Shown here: positions 32,867 to 46,078 of the stretch, piece after piece | Position numbering within the stretch: position 1 is the stretch's first letter | How the letters are laid out: every line of letters begins with the position of its first letter | Origin: Undaria pinnatifida | Lineage: Eukaryota > Sar > Phaeophyceae > Laminariales > Alariaceae | Reading direction: 5' to 3' | DNA length: 64,000 bases | NCBI GenBank assembly: GCA_012845835.1 | Contig: JABAKD010000025.1 | Span: forward strand, 24,475,923-24,539,922 | Made by a program: the position numbers and the translations under genes | Notes under the pieces: generated by a model | Told to the model about the DNA's origin: nothing | Database searches by the model: none | What the model saw: only the letters and a program-made list of their open reading frames with translations

Positions 32867-32960
32867 GCCGGGGGAGGGGGAAGGCGGGGGGCGGGAGGGG
32901 ACTGGGGGAGCGGGGAAGGGGGGATGGTGAAAGGGTAAGGGGGGAGGGGGGGAGGGGGCA
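32867..32960 (+). repeat. G-rich tract, G-quadruplex potential
   Basis: More than ten runs of three or more G in under 100 bases, on the plus strand just after the LINE 3' end. The copy at 54053-54151 has slightly different run lengths. Confidence 0.7.
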
Positions 32961-33164
32961 GCGTCATGCCCAAGAGACTGACGTCTGGGTTTGGCCATCA
33001 TCGTATGAAAGTTGTGGTCCTTCTAGTGGCCGTCACAAGATAGCATAATACCGCCCTGACTTATTCGCCATGTTGCGCTCTCTCCCAGTGCCATTGATGA
33101 TGGACGTGATACCGTGTTAGCCCAATTCCACCCTAAGCGAGTTCCTAGGGTCTGCTACTACGGC

Positions 33165-33250
33165 ATTTTTTTTCCTTTTCTTTTCTTTTTTGTTTTTGCT
33201 CTTCTTTTTCGGTGCCTTGCTTCCTTTCTTGTCTTGTCTTTTCTTGCTTT
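33165..33250. repeat. C/T-rich tract at contig end
   Basis: Almost pure pyrimidine with TTTTC and TTGTC units, cut by the gap. In Y2 it runs on to about 54556. Such tracts often end assemblies. Confidence 0.8.
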
Positions 33251-33750
33251 NNNNNNNNNNNNNNNNNNNNNNNNNNNNNNNNNNNNNNNNNNNNNNNNNN
33301 NNNNNNNNNNNNNNNNNNNNNNNNNNNNNNNNNNNNNNNNNNNNNNNNNNNNNNNNNNNNNNNNNNNNNNNNNNNNNNNNNNNNNNNNNNNNNNNNNNNN
33401 NNNNNNNNNNNNNNNNNNNNNNNNNNNNNNNNNNNNNNNNNNNNNNNNNNNNNNNNNNNNNNNNNNNNNNNNNNNNNNNNNNNNNNNNNNNNNNNNNNNN
33501 NNNNNNNNNNNNNNNNNNNNNNNNNNNNNNNNNNNNNNNNNNNNNNNNNNNNNNNNNNNNNNNNNNNNNNNNNNNNNNNNNNNNNNNNNNNNNNNNNNNN
33601 NNNNNNNNNNNNNNNNNNNNNNNNNNNNNNNNNNNNNNNNNNNNNNNNNNNNNNNNNNNNNNNNNNNNNNNNNNNNNNNNNNNNNNNNNNNNNNNNNNNN
33701 NNNNNNNNNNNNNNNNNNNNNNNNNNNNNNNNNNNNNNNNNNNNNNNNNN
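33251..33750. other. Assembly gap (500 N)
   Basis: Exactly 500 unresolved bases, a conventional placeholder rather than a measured length. Y1 similarity to Y2 stops at its left edge and starts at its right edge. If the X-Y-Z order holds, the missing DNA is one Z remainder plus one X, about 13.5-16.5 kb. Open frames crossing the N run are meaningless. Confidence 0.95.
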
Positions 33751-34399
33751 GACTGGTACGGCGGCATGATTTGTTTTGTGATCAGTTGTCGTTTGAGGGG
33801 TTCCCGGATTCTGAGCTGCTGATTTTCTGTTTTTCTGAGTTTTAAAATTAGATTCTACCGTTGGGGGTTTTTGCGTAGGGCGCTGACAGTGTCTGACGCA
33901 GCTACAGCTGTCGGTTTATCGCCGAGGTTGTTTGGACAGAGCATGTCCGGAGTTGATGGTAACGTTTGTTCGTTGCTGTCGTACTGAAATACACATTCCG
34001 TGTTTCGCCAGGTTACATGCGCAATTTAATATTTGACGCGTTGCTCGTGGTTTCCTCAAAGATGCATAGGTGACGATGGGGCTGTTGAATATCAATCTCA
34101 TGGTCGGTACACGACGTGAAGATTAGGTTGTGGCGAACCTTACCACGATTTGTTGGTCTTTGTCGTTGCTTATCGTACGGAAACCTATGTTTATCAAAGC
34201 TACTCCGTCCATGCCAACTTGTTGTTGGTAGCCGGAGATGAGAGTTTAGGTCGTGTTGCACCGCCGTGGTCGTGTCATCAAGAATTTTACCGCACGTAGA
34301 ATGGTCGGATACAGTTTCAGGGAGTTTCAATTCACCTGGTTGCGTTTCAAGGAATATTTAGAGGTGAACGTGAAGGTCCATGGGAAGTAACCATACACC

Positions 34400-35395
34400 C
34401 GATACTTCCTGGCTCTTCCCCTTTCTAGGCTATAACTCACTGGCCAAAAAATAGCACCACAAGGAAGGATATAGTTAAGCTGCCGGTTAGTGGTGCAGCA
34501 TCGCACCTCGAGCCTTGTCCAAAAGTCGCAGTCTATTTTGTAAATAGAGCGCAGATATTCTCAAATTGTTCCCTTGCACCTCCTTTCGCCCTCTGTTTGG
34601 AGGTGGGCATCAAAACGTTTTGTGGACACAAACCATACAACATGCAGGTAGAAAGTGAAGAGTAAGAAAGAACATTAAAGTAAGAGAACGGCAAGGAAAA
34701 AACACGTCGCTCATGGTCTAACGGTCGTGAGCGAACACTTATCTCGGGGCAATCATCGCTCCAACAATCAAGAATTATCATTCATTAGACATTTACGAGA
34801 GAATTGCATTTGTATTAGAGCAAGTTGGGATAGAGCCTCGCCGGCAGTGTCAGAACTAGAGCAATCCTAACGCGCTATGCGTGGTGTTGAACAGCACCTG
34901 CAGCAGTCGGTTGAACCCCCGAAGGATCTAACTCCAATACCCCATGTTTGAGCGTATACTACCCTGAATAAATGATTACTGGTTGGAGTTTCGAGACGGC
35001 GTGATAACTGTCGAGCATATATGTGGGGATCACGGGACCTTACAAATTACACCTCGTGCGAAAACGCGTTATGTAATGCAATTCATGGATTTGAAAGCGT
35101 CGGTGTCGAGAAATACAGATTAAACAAAACATTTACCAAAGGGAAATCGGCGCCAAAAAATTTGACCCCGTCAAAACGGACCCGTAAAAGCTCCCCTATG
35201 GCGAAATGGCCGTAAAATCAATTCGACTTCAGCAAAAACGTTTTCATGCCTACGGCGAAAAGGGGGCGTAACAAGCGTTTTGTCTCATGACGGGAAGGTT
35301 CGGCACAAAGAATCTTCGGTGGGGCAAGCCTTACATTGACTTCCGATGTGACGCGCGAATTGTGGCCAGCTCACCGCGGCAGGTCCGTACGTGTG
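34400..35395. repeat. Older repeat block, Y2 copy of 13144-14174
   Basis: Colinear with 13144-14174 and rich in one-base deletions relative to it. No gene is seen. The part before it (33751-34400) is the Y2 copy of the outer right palindrome arm, whose partner arm lies in the gap. Confidence 0.5.
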
Positions 35396-35860
35396 GCCCT
35401 GACCACGGATATGTTTTTTTGGTACAGCTACACCCACCAGTGCTTGTTGCCGTCCTACCCGTAATCGTGAAGTTTATTTCGTGCACGCATGTATATATAT
35501 TGTATAGACATTGAGCATTTTCATTTTGCATGAAGATCGAGTAATTTATTCGCACCCACTTCCCCCCCCCCGCCCCCCCCTCACCTCTTCCTCTGTCCCA
35601 CAAAAAAAAACGGCGGTATTACAAACACTACCCGACAAGTAATACAATCGATTTACTTTTCGAATACTCATTTTAAGTCGCTTTAACCCATTTATACTCT
35701 TTTCTTCAAGTATCTTTTAACTTTTCCCACTACCCACACGATCGCCTGCTAGCATCACCCCCGCCGTAAGTTCAATATGGTGTACGAAATATCCACCCTA
35801 TAACCTCCTATTCTCAGAAACCCCCGAGGAATGGCAGGAACAGAAAGAGAAGACACCAGA

Positions 35861-36975
35861 TAATACTAAAAATAGACAGTGACAGGCGGTTGCTTTCAAG
35901 GAAAATATGGGGTGGTGATCGTAGACCAGTATATGTACCCTGACGTAGTTTTCGAAAGTAATTGCAAAGGACAAATCAAAAGTAGGCAAGATGGATGCGA
36001 TGCTAACAGGCTCGCTCCTTGACTCCAGGATAAGAAGACGTATTCGACGAATGAGATTGTACGAAAGCTTGATAACGCAGGAAAAGCATGGGAAGGGAAC
36101 ACATTTGTAAAAGAACTGGGAAAGTGCAGATGATAGAAGCTAAAAAGTACAAGGCGCGCATGTACGACGATTGGTACAGTGATAAGGGCAGCACTAGGAA
36201 TGTACCCAATATACAAAAAAGCGAGAAATATGAAATGGCTATATAGAGTATAGAATGTGCCAGAAAGAGGTTGCCAGCCATAGCTGATAGGGCTGTATGC
36301 GAGAAAATAACAAAGCAGCGAGCTGGAATGTGATGGGAAGGCCAAGTCGAGATAACATGGAAGGGTTTAAGAGACTAAGCAGAGGCACGGTATATAGAAG
36401 TTTGGCGGTACAAGATAGAAGCAAAGGAAAGGATAGAAGAAAGCAAAAGCTAGCGCTAAGAAATAATGTGAAAAAGGAAAGAAATTGAGGAAAAACGGCC
36501 CAATAGCCTACGCAAAACATCTGAAAGTTCAATTCGTTTAGAGGATTCGACCTACCGGAAAGAAAGAAAAAGTATATCAATACTCGGGATGAGGACGTAG
36601 ATTCACATTTGCGCGCATGTGGCACAACAATAGAGACAACTCACGTAGTAGGAGAATATATACAGCATACAATGAGAACCAGGATATTTCACAAGAGAAG
36701 ATTCCGAATTTGACGAATGTGACACGGAAGACTTTCGCGGAACCTTGAAAAAATGGGGAGTAGTGAACAAACCATCGCTATTCTAGGAGATAGATATTGG
36801 CTGCAGACGGAGAATCAGGAAGTGCATATAGTGAGCAAACAGTGTTATGTAGTTTATGGAAAAAGACAAATGAACTCCCAAAACTTGGAGCTGTCGCTAT
36901 GAGGAGTAAGAACGGTGCTCATTCTCGATAGGGATGGGGGACAATAGTTAAATGTCCAAGGCAAGCAACGAATGG
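35861..36975 (+). pseudogene. LINE fragment B, Y2 copy
   Basis: Copy of 14641-15770 with the same peptide landmarks: PAIADRAVCEKITKQRAG at about 36275, ACGTTIETTHVVGEY at about 36620 and the SSEQTIAILGDRYW end at about 36765. It carries additional single-base deletions, some of which split frames open in Y1. Confidence 0.7.
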
Positions 36976-37030
36976 TAACCCCCCCCCCCCTCCTATCCCT
37001 TGAAAAAGTATACCTGTATATATAGTCAGC

Positions 37031-37102
37031 CTCGGTGGCACCGACGCTGTGAAACCTCTTACGTATTAGGGCTCCGCGTTGGTTGGCAACGACGCTGTAA
37101 AA
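37031..37102. repeat. GACGCTGT element pair, Y2 copy of 15829-15905
   Basis: Same two units, slightly shortened by single-base deletions. Confidence 0.5.
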
Positions 37103-38508
37103 CATGCCAAACACTGCGCGAGCTAGACAATCAGGGTACTATTTCTATTTTTATTATATTTTTTGGGGTCACCGGGATGGTTATGGATTTGACCATATCG
37201 TGCGGGGTGGATAACCCTAACACCGAAACATGGGAAATGATCGCATTACGTAGTGTCAAATATATGAGGAACCTGCGTGGCGGTGCGATGTAATAGCGTT
37301 GCTGTCTAGAGAAGCCAGTGGCCACACCGGAAAATAACTATACCTCATTGGCGCTGTCATCCGCACGCAAAAATGTAGGCACAAGATGTTGAACTCCGTC
37401 TCACGAGAGTGTTGGAACAATGCATTTCACCGTCTTCATGCTACTCTCCGAACACCCCACGGTGTGCTTCGCGCTTGGTTCAAGGATGTCTGCGTGGTTG
37501 GTGAAAACCCGACGTGCACCGTCCCGTCATAGTAGGGACGCGTCGGTCTATGACCATAGGACTACGGCCATGGCACAACCTGAGTACCACCTGCCCACCC
37601 CCTTCGTTGAATCCCGTCCTCCTTTTCCCACGGGACACAACGCAGGATATCTATGTACATGTACATATTTTATATGTTTAACTGAGGCATTCTACAGCGG
37701 TCAGGGTTTGCCCCACTTAAATACAGGTTGGACACTTGCTGTGCACAGATTGATAATTCAAAGCGTTGTGTTGACGCTGGTACCAGATAGTTCTACTATA
37801 TAGGTGCACGATTGTTTCTGAGGTTCCTCAATTTGGGAGCTTAATACAGCTCTCTCCCGAAATATGATGTCGACGACAAAAAATGAACTGCTACCGGATG
37901 AAACGCCCCATGTCCTAGGTACACACCGAGCATAATGCAAACAAAAGTCCTCTTTTCGACAATTTTGGGTTAAGAAGCCGCGTCATTCAGGAATTAGTGC
38001 TGCCCTCTATCGTAACAGTCGTCCTCTACGTTGAGGGAAGTCGCAATTTCAAGTAAAGCAACAAGTGGCCGACGGCGTAAACAAAGCAGTATCGCATTTC
38101 GTTGAATCAACCCGTGTTGCTTCTTCAGGTTTTTGAAACCAAGCCGCAATGATCCCTACTGAACCAAAGGTGACCTAGATTTTTCAACATTAGCCATAAG
38201 CAACCCCAACCATGTTTGGGTGGTGGCGTAGCCGTGAGTTGAGAAAGACCTTCGTCAGTCGGGAGTACTTGAGAGCAAAACTGCAATCCTTATTGGGCTA
38301 CCCCTACTGTAGAAATTGTCGGAATTGAAGACCCATTCAGGCAGCATGCTCGAATTGGCATCGGCCTGACATATACTATTTGCCGTTGTGTCTACATCTC
38401 GAAGTTCGGTTTGTCGTCGACGATGTTTTCGTCGCGTATGAACGGCGCAATCTTCTCTGTTATCAGATTTTTCTACGTTGGAACACCGACCCTAACCTTG
38501 CGGACGTC

Positions 38509-38577
38509 AAGTATGCACTGAAAGTGAACTCACACGCACAGTGTGGCTCTTGGTGTGACCACGTCGACATCTTTGGT
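38509..38577 (+). pseudogene. Candidate exon F2, Y2 copy
   Basis: Copy of 17315-17392 with one extra A after CACTGA. The second half keeps SWCDHVDIFG, the first half is out of frame. Whether Y1 or Y2 carries the original frame is settled only by the distant copy F1, which agrees with Y1. Confidence 0.3.
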
Positions 38578-39605
38578 ATTACCTCATGAAAGTCCGCGGT
38601 AGGGACGCGTGAATATCCGAGTCGTGCGAGGGTCATTCCCGTGGCTCATCCTGCCATTCCTCAGTGGAATTTCTCGTCGAAGTTGTTTTAACGGGGGTAT
38701 CTAATCATGCAGCCAAGCAACTGGTTGTCATGCACTTTTTGTCCGATCCGTTTAAAAGGCCTAACCCCTGGCCATGAGCCAAGACTTAATACTCCCCCTG
38801 GCACATCCTGACTTTCTCAAGCGCTTCAAATGATTTTTTGGATTTTACACCCTGCTTGAGATCGGAGGTTAAAAGGCTCGGACGCTAAAACTTTGATAAA
38901 CGATCCTATGGTCTACGCACACAAAGAACGCATGATGGCAATTTATTGCTGTGTTAGCATTTGAACCGCGGGGCGACTCAACCCGAAGTTGTCGGGTATG
39001 ACATTCTCATGTCACAACATTGCTGTTGTCCGGTTACGCTTTCAGTTCGCGCAAAATCGGTGTTTCATGTGAGGTATATGCGTAGAAAGCACCAGCGTTT
39101 GAAACATTGAAAATAGGTGGTGCACAGCTCTACAGTACTATACGTAGCATGTGTCCCACCTACCAACCAACGCCGACAAAAAAAACGGCATGTCAAATAC
39201 GGGGTCCTCAATCCCATGATCTGGGCATGCAACCATAAACGTTTTGAAATACTCAAATGTCGCACTACGATAGGGTTCGATTCTATATTTTCCAATTTTG
39301 TTGCGGTAAGGAGCTGTTGACCTAGCAGCAGAAATGTTGTGGGGACCATCACCATGCAACACAACGAATTATCCGATGACAGACGGACAGTAGTAAGGGT
39401 AAATGTCAATCAAATGCATTCCAACGCTATTAGTCGAGTAGACTTGTCTACCTTCATCGCGGCGCATGTCCGCTTTTTACTCGAGTACACGCATTAGCTC
39501 CTGCAGTGAAAGGGTCCTGTCAACCGGGAAACAAACGGTGACAACAATGCTGCCTTCGTCGTCGCGCGCGTCCCTTACCTCGCGTTTATCGCTTCCGGTT
39601 TGCAG

Positions 39606-39689
39606 GGGCTGTGTATCTCATTTCAAACTCTGCTCTCACCGTCTACGGGAACACGTCGTTCGTCGAAAACTCTGCCGGGGCCGACGGAG
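39606..39689 (+). CDS. Exon E3, Y2 copy
   Basis: 84 bp, same boundaries and phase as 18427-18510. One residue differs (S to I in VYLIS). The donor is followed by ATCG where Y1 has ATTG, so the read-through stop differs but both splice signals are intact. Confidence 0.6.
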
Positions 39690-39756
39690 GTAATCGAGGC
39701 CTTTGAAACGTCCCCGTCAGAATGTAGTTGTCAGTTCGACTTTGTGTTGCGCTCAG

Positions 39757-39853
39757 GTACAAAAGTAGTTCACAGCGCCAAGCGAGAAACAGAGTTGCAA
39801 GAGATCCCAGTTGATGATCTCAGGAAACTCGGAACACTCGGGAGCCTTTATGC
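39757..39853 (+). CDS. Exon candidate E3b, Y2 copy
   Basis: 97 bp, same acceptor, GTAAGT donor and phase as 18578-18674, with an intron of 67 bp again (39690-39756). One residue differs (Q to P in LQEIPVDD). Confidence 0.45.
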
Positions 39854-39962
39854 GTAAGTTTGTATATAATGCACCGTCCTCCCCCATGAATGAAGCGCAG
39901 CCCACGAGTCGGACTTTCCGCATGTTCCTATATGTTCTCTACCCCCCGCTTTCTTGAACAAG

Positions 39963-40017
39963 CACGGACATCTTTGAGTGCGGAATTACCGACTGCAAGT
40001 GCCAAATATATCGTTAG
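39963..40017 (+). pseudogene. Exon candidate E3c, Y2 copy, broken
   Basis: Starts like 18784 (TDIFECGITDC) but an extra A at about 39998 leads to a TAG at 40015-40017. Farther on, a TTGG-to-TTAT difference would add another stop in the old frame. This argues against present function in at least one copy. Confidence 0.3.
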
Positions 40018-41517
40018 TGATAAGCCTCCACAACGCTATTGGGTTATTCGTTGTTTATAAGCTGTAACGATACATAGTGCTGGGATGGTGTCGGCGGTAG
40101 GCAGGCAACACGATCAATACTACTTCGGAACTGTGACACGTGCTACGTTGATGGGGATAGCATTTGTTGTTATATGGCTTTCTGAATGACTGGTTTACGC
40201 ACCCCAAATTGTCCGAAAGTCGCACTTGTTCCACCTTATTATGTTTTGTGTACTCCTAGGCAAAGGCGTGTTTTATCGGACTGCACTCTTGCTTAGACAA
40301 AAATACGCCTCTGCCTGGGGAATAGACCTCCCCACGTTATAATCCTTTGGAGAACGCTGCGTAACCTCTGCCGTCGTAGTGTTGTAGTAATCCATGCACG
40401 GGGTTTACTGTTGAGCTGCTAAATACCGTTCGAATGCCATTCTTATTCCTGATCTGTAGTAGGCCGTAGGATTTTCATCATGCTGCACTTACCTCTCTCT
40501 CACAGTCAGTGCTCCAATTCTGTTCGATAGTCAGGTTTCTTAATCATTTAACATCGAAGTCAGTTCTTCAATGAGCTACACGCTTAGACATCCTCAAGTG
40601 AAGATGTAGGTGCTATTCATGTTGAAGCCCGTGTCACATTGCGTGATCGTGTATTGTGTATCGTTGTCGATGTGCGTCAATTCGGGTGTGCATTTTGTAT
40701 GTACACGCATTTTTCCCTGACTTGCAGACAAACCGTGGTCGCACGCGTGTCGACCCATCTCCTCCCACGCGCGTGTCCGTATTTTTTTCACTCTGAGGTT
40801 GCAGTATTCCCGCTGCTCGTCGTTGTTTTCGTTAATTTTGTAGCGCGTTATCTCGCACGTCCGGCGACGGCACACACAAAATGAACTTTCCCGTCCATAT
40901 CACGTGTGTTCCGCAGGACGTTCGAACTCCAGCACAACAGCTAGCATAGCAATGGCAGATCAGCGCTGACCCTTGAAAGTCGATCATGCCACAAAAATTT
41001 TTCGCAAGCACTGTTGAGAATCTTAGTGTGTTTCCAGTTCAAACCCGACTCTATCACGTGTGCACCTGAATAGCACGCAACGAGAGTGAACCAAACGCCA
41101 GCCCTGTCTCGTTGCTTGTGATAGTATTTGAATAAACCAGTTGTGGGAAAAAGAGCAAAGTAACTTCCGTGCATCACGCCAAGTTTCCTAACAACGCCCT
41201 TATCAAAGTCCATGCTGCGCGTTTTAGAGGGAACGGAAAACATAACATTACCAGTAGACGGGAGCTACGCTGTAGTAACACTTTTGAACACAGCTATTCT
41301 CTGAAATACGGGTCATGTTAAACCCCGAACTCGTTAAAACGTTATTCTCGTAAAGCAGTACCATTACGAGGAAAGCCGATGGAAATGGGGTTTGTGATGG
41401 GGTTACTCTCAGTTGTGTTTTGGTGAGGTCCATAGCTCCTGAGGCAAGGGGCGTCAGAATACGATAGGTGCACTTCTTCACAAACGTATGTGTGATTAAC
41501 GACAATAATGTAACCTC

Positions 41518-41606
41518 CCGCGTTGGTGTCGGTTGGAACCGACGCTGTAAAATGTTGTATGTGTACTAGGGTTGGCGTTGGTTTGCAACAAGGCTGTAAA
41601 ACATGT
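41518..41606. repeat. GACGCTGT element pair, Y2 copy of 20345-20432
   Basis: The hairpin stem GTCGGTTGGAACCGAC is preserved. The second unit reads AAGGCTGT instead of AACGCTGT. Confidence 0.5.
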
Positions 41607-42081
41607 CAATCACTGCGTGGGCTGGAAAACCAGGGTACCGTTTCGTTTACTTTTTCATTTTCAACGGTGACCATGATGGTTGATGAGATTGATCTATTGG
41701 TGCGGGGTGGAGAACCCTAACTCCGCGCTCGAGGGGAAAAATCGCATTGCGTAGTGAAAATATGGCAAGGCACCAAAGAGGCCCTTGCCCATCGCTGTCT
41801 ACTTGAATGGCCACAAAGAAAACAATTGACGCTGTCATCCATTAGCAAGAACGTAGGCACAAAATGCCGAAGTGCGTCTTACGAGCAGCTCTAGGAAGGA
41901 TGCAGTTTACCCTTTACGCGACTGGACGAACACCTCACGGCTCCTCGAGCTTGGTGTAAGTAACGTCGGCCTCGTTGGTGAGAGCTCGACGTGCTCCGTG
42001 TCGCCGTAGTAGGAATGCGAGGGTGTCTTATCATTTGACTACGGCTGTTCACAACCAAGTACACCTCACGGCCCCACTCAG

Positions 42082-42164
42082 GTGCCATATACGTCTATTC
42101 CAGCTGCTCTACTCTTGTCGACGGAAACAATTCATTTTCGCCAACACCCCCTACGATGACGGAG
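42082..42164 (+). pseudogene. Exon E4, Y2 copy (83 bp)
   Basis: Same boundaries, donor and one-base deletion as 20907-20989. Three differences, one of them synonymous in the split glycine codon. Confidence 0.6.
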
Positions 42165-45100
42165 GTAGTTAAATGTTCGCTTTTTATGGGTACCCAGAGT
42201 AGTTTTAGGCATAATTGTCCACAACGGCAAGAGTATATTATTTCATTTTTATACTCTCTTGTTTCCACACAGAGATTGAGCCGTCATAAACAGTCGTATT
42301 GTGTACCTTGTGGCAGAGGCGTAACAAACGGCCACAGGGCATGTATGTCACAGAACCGTCTCAAATATGGGTAATAGTTCACGTATTCGCGTGAGGGAGT
42401 CTGGCAATCTGAAAAACCATGACTTAAGAGGGCCCACCTCCAGCACAGAGGTCGTCCGGTAACGAACGCCTTTTAAATTACCATCAATAGCGGCCATATT
42501 ACGGATAGGTTTAAACGCTGCAACGCCGGACAATCGAGCCTCAGCCGTTCATGTGTATCTGGTGTATTTTGCGCTTGAGGTAATTAGCAGAGTATCACGA
42601 GGACGCCAAGCCGCAGTTACGACTGCGTAAATAACGTGTGATGCGTTTTATAACGGAAGGACGCGATGGATCGTCGTCGAACGATGTGGGTACTTGTAGT
42701 ACATAATTCAAGAACTAATTTACGTCCCCGCGAGATCTGGCTTAACTTTATACGAGAAGAAATATGAGGGCGTTCAGCAGCAAAGCTTAACTAATTTCAG
42801 CACGAAGAGGCTGAAAAAATTGGCACCGTACGAATTTGGTATGCAGCGTGGGCCCCACATCCGTGCGCCAAGTGTTACAGAAGGACAGATATTTGATCCA
42901 GCGCATTCTGCTGTGACACGTATTGTCCATGCGCCTAATGGTCTGTCCAACAAAAGACAGAAGGCGTGTGTACATTGCGTACATTGGACGAAACCTTGAA
43001 GCGTAGGCTATGTGCTAGGGTTCTTTCGGCAGGGCTGTCACGAGCGTATTACAGTAGGGTTCCCTATGTAGGGCAGGTGTGTGCCAGCTGGAATCACCGT
43101 GAAAATAACGGCAACCTGCACTACTCTGAAATGCTGACTCTACTCCTTGGTTCCATGTATGCCAAGCGACACTATTCAACACGCTGTTTAGGGAGACCAA
43201 TACTGCACGTCAACGTGGTAGAAGTAGACATTTGCGATAAGTACAGGTTGCTATCTGTGAGTATAGATGAGTAGAATGAAGGCACTCTATGCCGCAGCTA
43301 TTTTGCTAATGTCTAAATGCAATTCCTATGCAGCCACGTTATTTCCTTCAATTTTTCATCACGCACGGCAACATCTTGTTTTTCATAGCCCGCGGGGAAG
43401 CACGTTTGGCCCTGACCTCCAAAACGAATGCTTTGTTTACCGCTGAGGTTGTATCATCGGACATTTCACCGCACATTGAAGGGTTGGATACTGCTTTTCA
43501 GCTAGTTCCAATTTGCCTGCTTGCGTTTCTAGTGACCCTTGAGGGATGGATAGAGAGGTGCATGGCTGATTGCATGCCATTTCCCCGTGTGATAAGGAAC
43601 GAACCCTTGCATGGTGGACGAACGCACTCCGAGCCTACGAGGGAAAGTACACGGAGTTGATTCCACGGGGTTCGCGGTCGCGAATCTTTTCAAATCAATT
43701 GGAGAGGACAAGTTCCATTTACGGCCTAAACGTGACCTATTTGCTTTTCGGAAACCGGAAATGACCGTTTATCTTAGTAATGTGGGTAACAAGACTAAAC
43801 CAATGGAAGAACGTACAGCCGCAGGAGCATTTCGACCGCAGGGCACCGGCGGATTCCATTCCGCATGTTGGGGTAATTACAGGGGTGGAGCCCCAGCCGG
43901 TGACGCGCTGCCACCCGACGGCATAGTGAAGATAGGGGTAGATAGACCTTATAGGTTGGGTGGCGATGTTTTTACCTTACGAAATATGCGTAAATTTCAT
44001 ATTGCCCGCTTTGGAGTACGAGCAGCAGATGCGTATCACAAATCAAGATGGACGAAACCGGGGGGTTACGAGAAAGCGAGAGATCGCAGACACGGCGACC
44101 CAAGTGATTTTTGCTGATGAGGCCTTCGAAAAGCAAGGCCTCCGTCGATCTCCCTGCGGAAAAGCTAACCAAAGCGCACAAGAAGTTGCTGCAGTTGACA
44201 TTTAGCTAGGTATTCTATAAGCCAAAACGATGGATGCGAGTGGTCATTGACCGCCGGGTGTTGATGCGTGGGCATGCCCTGCTGAAACACCATGCCGAAA
44301 GGGGGTCACGGAGGTGGTGAAGCACGAGGGTTGGCTGAACAGGCTGAACCATGGCAGGGTGGTTGGGGAGGCGATGCCAGCGGGATTTGACGAGAAATAG
44401 TTCCACCGCGAAAGCGTGAAGGAAGATGCGGTTCGATCGTGAAACGCATGATGCTGATGCACTGTTTAACACAGTTGACAAGCAGCAACGGGCCAATATA
44501 TGTTATTCAGGCCCACTATGCTGCACTTCGGCAAGACGCAAAGGGTCGTGACGTAAGATCGGTGGGTACTGCCCGGACAACGCCGCAGGGAAGTGCTGCT
44601 AACGATCACGACTCACGCGAGAGTATCAAAATCACGGGCGCGAATGCCGAGCGGAACCATTGGTAGGACAACAACGAGTGTTTTGTCGTGTGCACGCAAG
44701 TTCACAAGCAGATGATTATTTGACCCCAAAGGCAGCAGGGCAGGAGGTAGAAAGCCGTCAATGACCAGAGCCACAGCCAGATCCCTAAAAAGCATCAACA
44801 ATCCACATACGGTCCCGCTCAGCATGCCCAGAGCTGACCGATCGCGATGTCCCCTACGTACCACTCATTGAGCTAGTGGGTGTAGACCGCCTCAACAGCG
44901 GTGGTAACGAAGACCGGACTTGCTGCGCCTGAACCGACGACGCCGTAAGATGCCAACTACGGTACATTCGCGTGTCGCGGGAGAGAAGTCGCCAGTGGGT
45001 AACGGGGTCACGAAGACGGTGCAGCATCAGGTTTTTAACACGCTTGGTTCTTCATTACGTTCCGGGGCAGCGAAGGACACCGGCGTCGTAGTAGTGGCAT

Positions 45101-45387
45101 GGAGATTTCAGCACAACTTTATTTACTTGTGTCTCGGTCGTGTAGCCTGGGCGGTGTGGCGACACGTTTGGAGTCGGTAGTGTACGAGTTACTTTTGCCA
45201 GCCCGGACGCAGTATCTCGCCCGGTGTTTTGCGGATCTTGATGCCTTCGCGGCTGCTAAGATCAACGGGTCGTAGATTACTGTCCAGGCATTGCCACAAC
45301 GCCGGAGTGACCGCCGGAACAGCCGGGGATTGGGCAAACTGCACTAACGCAAGCGCGGTTGAGGAATCGCATGTGATGACGTCGTTG
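42165..45387. other. Y2 copy of the stretch after E4 and the GC-richer block
   Basis: Copy of 20990-24214. It contains the 168-codon open frame 43611-44117 (+), whose Y1 counterpart is frameshifted. The frame is unrecognised and could be chance. No other gene is seen. Confidence 0.35.
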
Positions 45388-46078
45388 GTCCAAGAGTGTG
45401 ATATTGAGACGCAATTGTGTCCACTCTACTTCTCTAACAAAACCCCACGGGAACCGTTACGGTTTACAATGTCGTGTATCGTTGTCCACGGGGGAGGCGA
45501 CGTGGTCATCATCGGCCAGAAAACGCTGATACAGACTCTCGGGGGTGGACGGTATGGCGCAGCGAAAGGCGTCTCTACTGGAGGCGTGCAAACGTGAAGA
45601 TGGCGCTAGGGTGGATGCTACAGCTCGCGGCGTAAGCGAGCCTAACGCTGGCGCTGTGCTGCGGGCGCCAGGTCGTATGGGCGTGTTGGAGACAGCGGTC
45701 GATGTTGCCGTTTAGCATGGCTTGCCACGGGAATATGCCAAGAGGCTGCCTGATATCGTTGTTTCGCTCGCACCTTGACGTATCCTGTCAGGCGATTTTG
45801 GGTGATCCACCTGCACGTTTAAATGCTATGATCGTATGGCTTTTGCCAAGTGCAACGGTTGTGCGAGCGAAGCCCCCACCAGAACGTAGCCACCTTCCGT
45901 TACATGCGGCAGTGTTGCCACGACCGATGCTCGACATGGACGACGATCGGCGTCAAGGTGGCTTGGGAAGGAATGGAAGAGGCGGTGAGCATATGGGAGC
46001 TAGTGTCGAGCGCCTTCCATTACGCGCCGGCAACTGCGAAAATATCTCAAGTCAATGAGGCTGAAGGCGGAGCTTAAT
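45388..46078 (+). pseudogene. Ty3/gypsy fragment, Y2 copy
   Basis: Copy of 24215-24905 with a few substitutions. The linker part (FRSHLDVSCQAILGDPPAR to VVRAKPPPE) lies at 45765-45890. Same stops and no reverse transcriptase. Confidence 0.65.

Larger units (their letters stand above)
12499..33250. repeat. Segment Y, copy 1
   Basis: Colinear with 33751-54449 over its whole length (20752 against 20699 bases). The two are nearly identical from about 19 kb onward and differ by more single-base indels in the first 4-5 kb. It ends at the last base before the gap, in a pyrimidine-rich tract that continues uninterrupted in Y2 at 54450. The copy therefore does not end biologically here. Confidence 0.9.

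Noticed and set aside
33114-33845. Long frames crossing the N run
   Set aside because: They exist only because N is translated as X.
43611-44117. 168-codon open frame in Y2
   Set aside because: The Y1 copy is frameshifted, no family wording was recognised, and the GC-rich composition lengthens chance frames. Kept only as a note.
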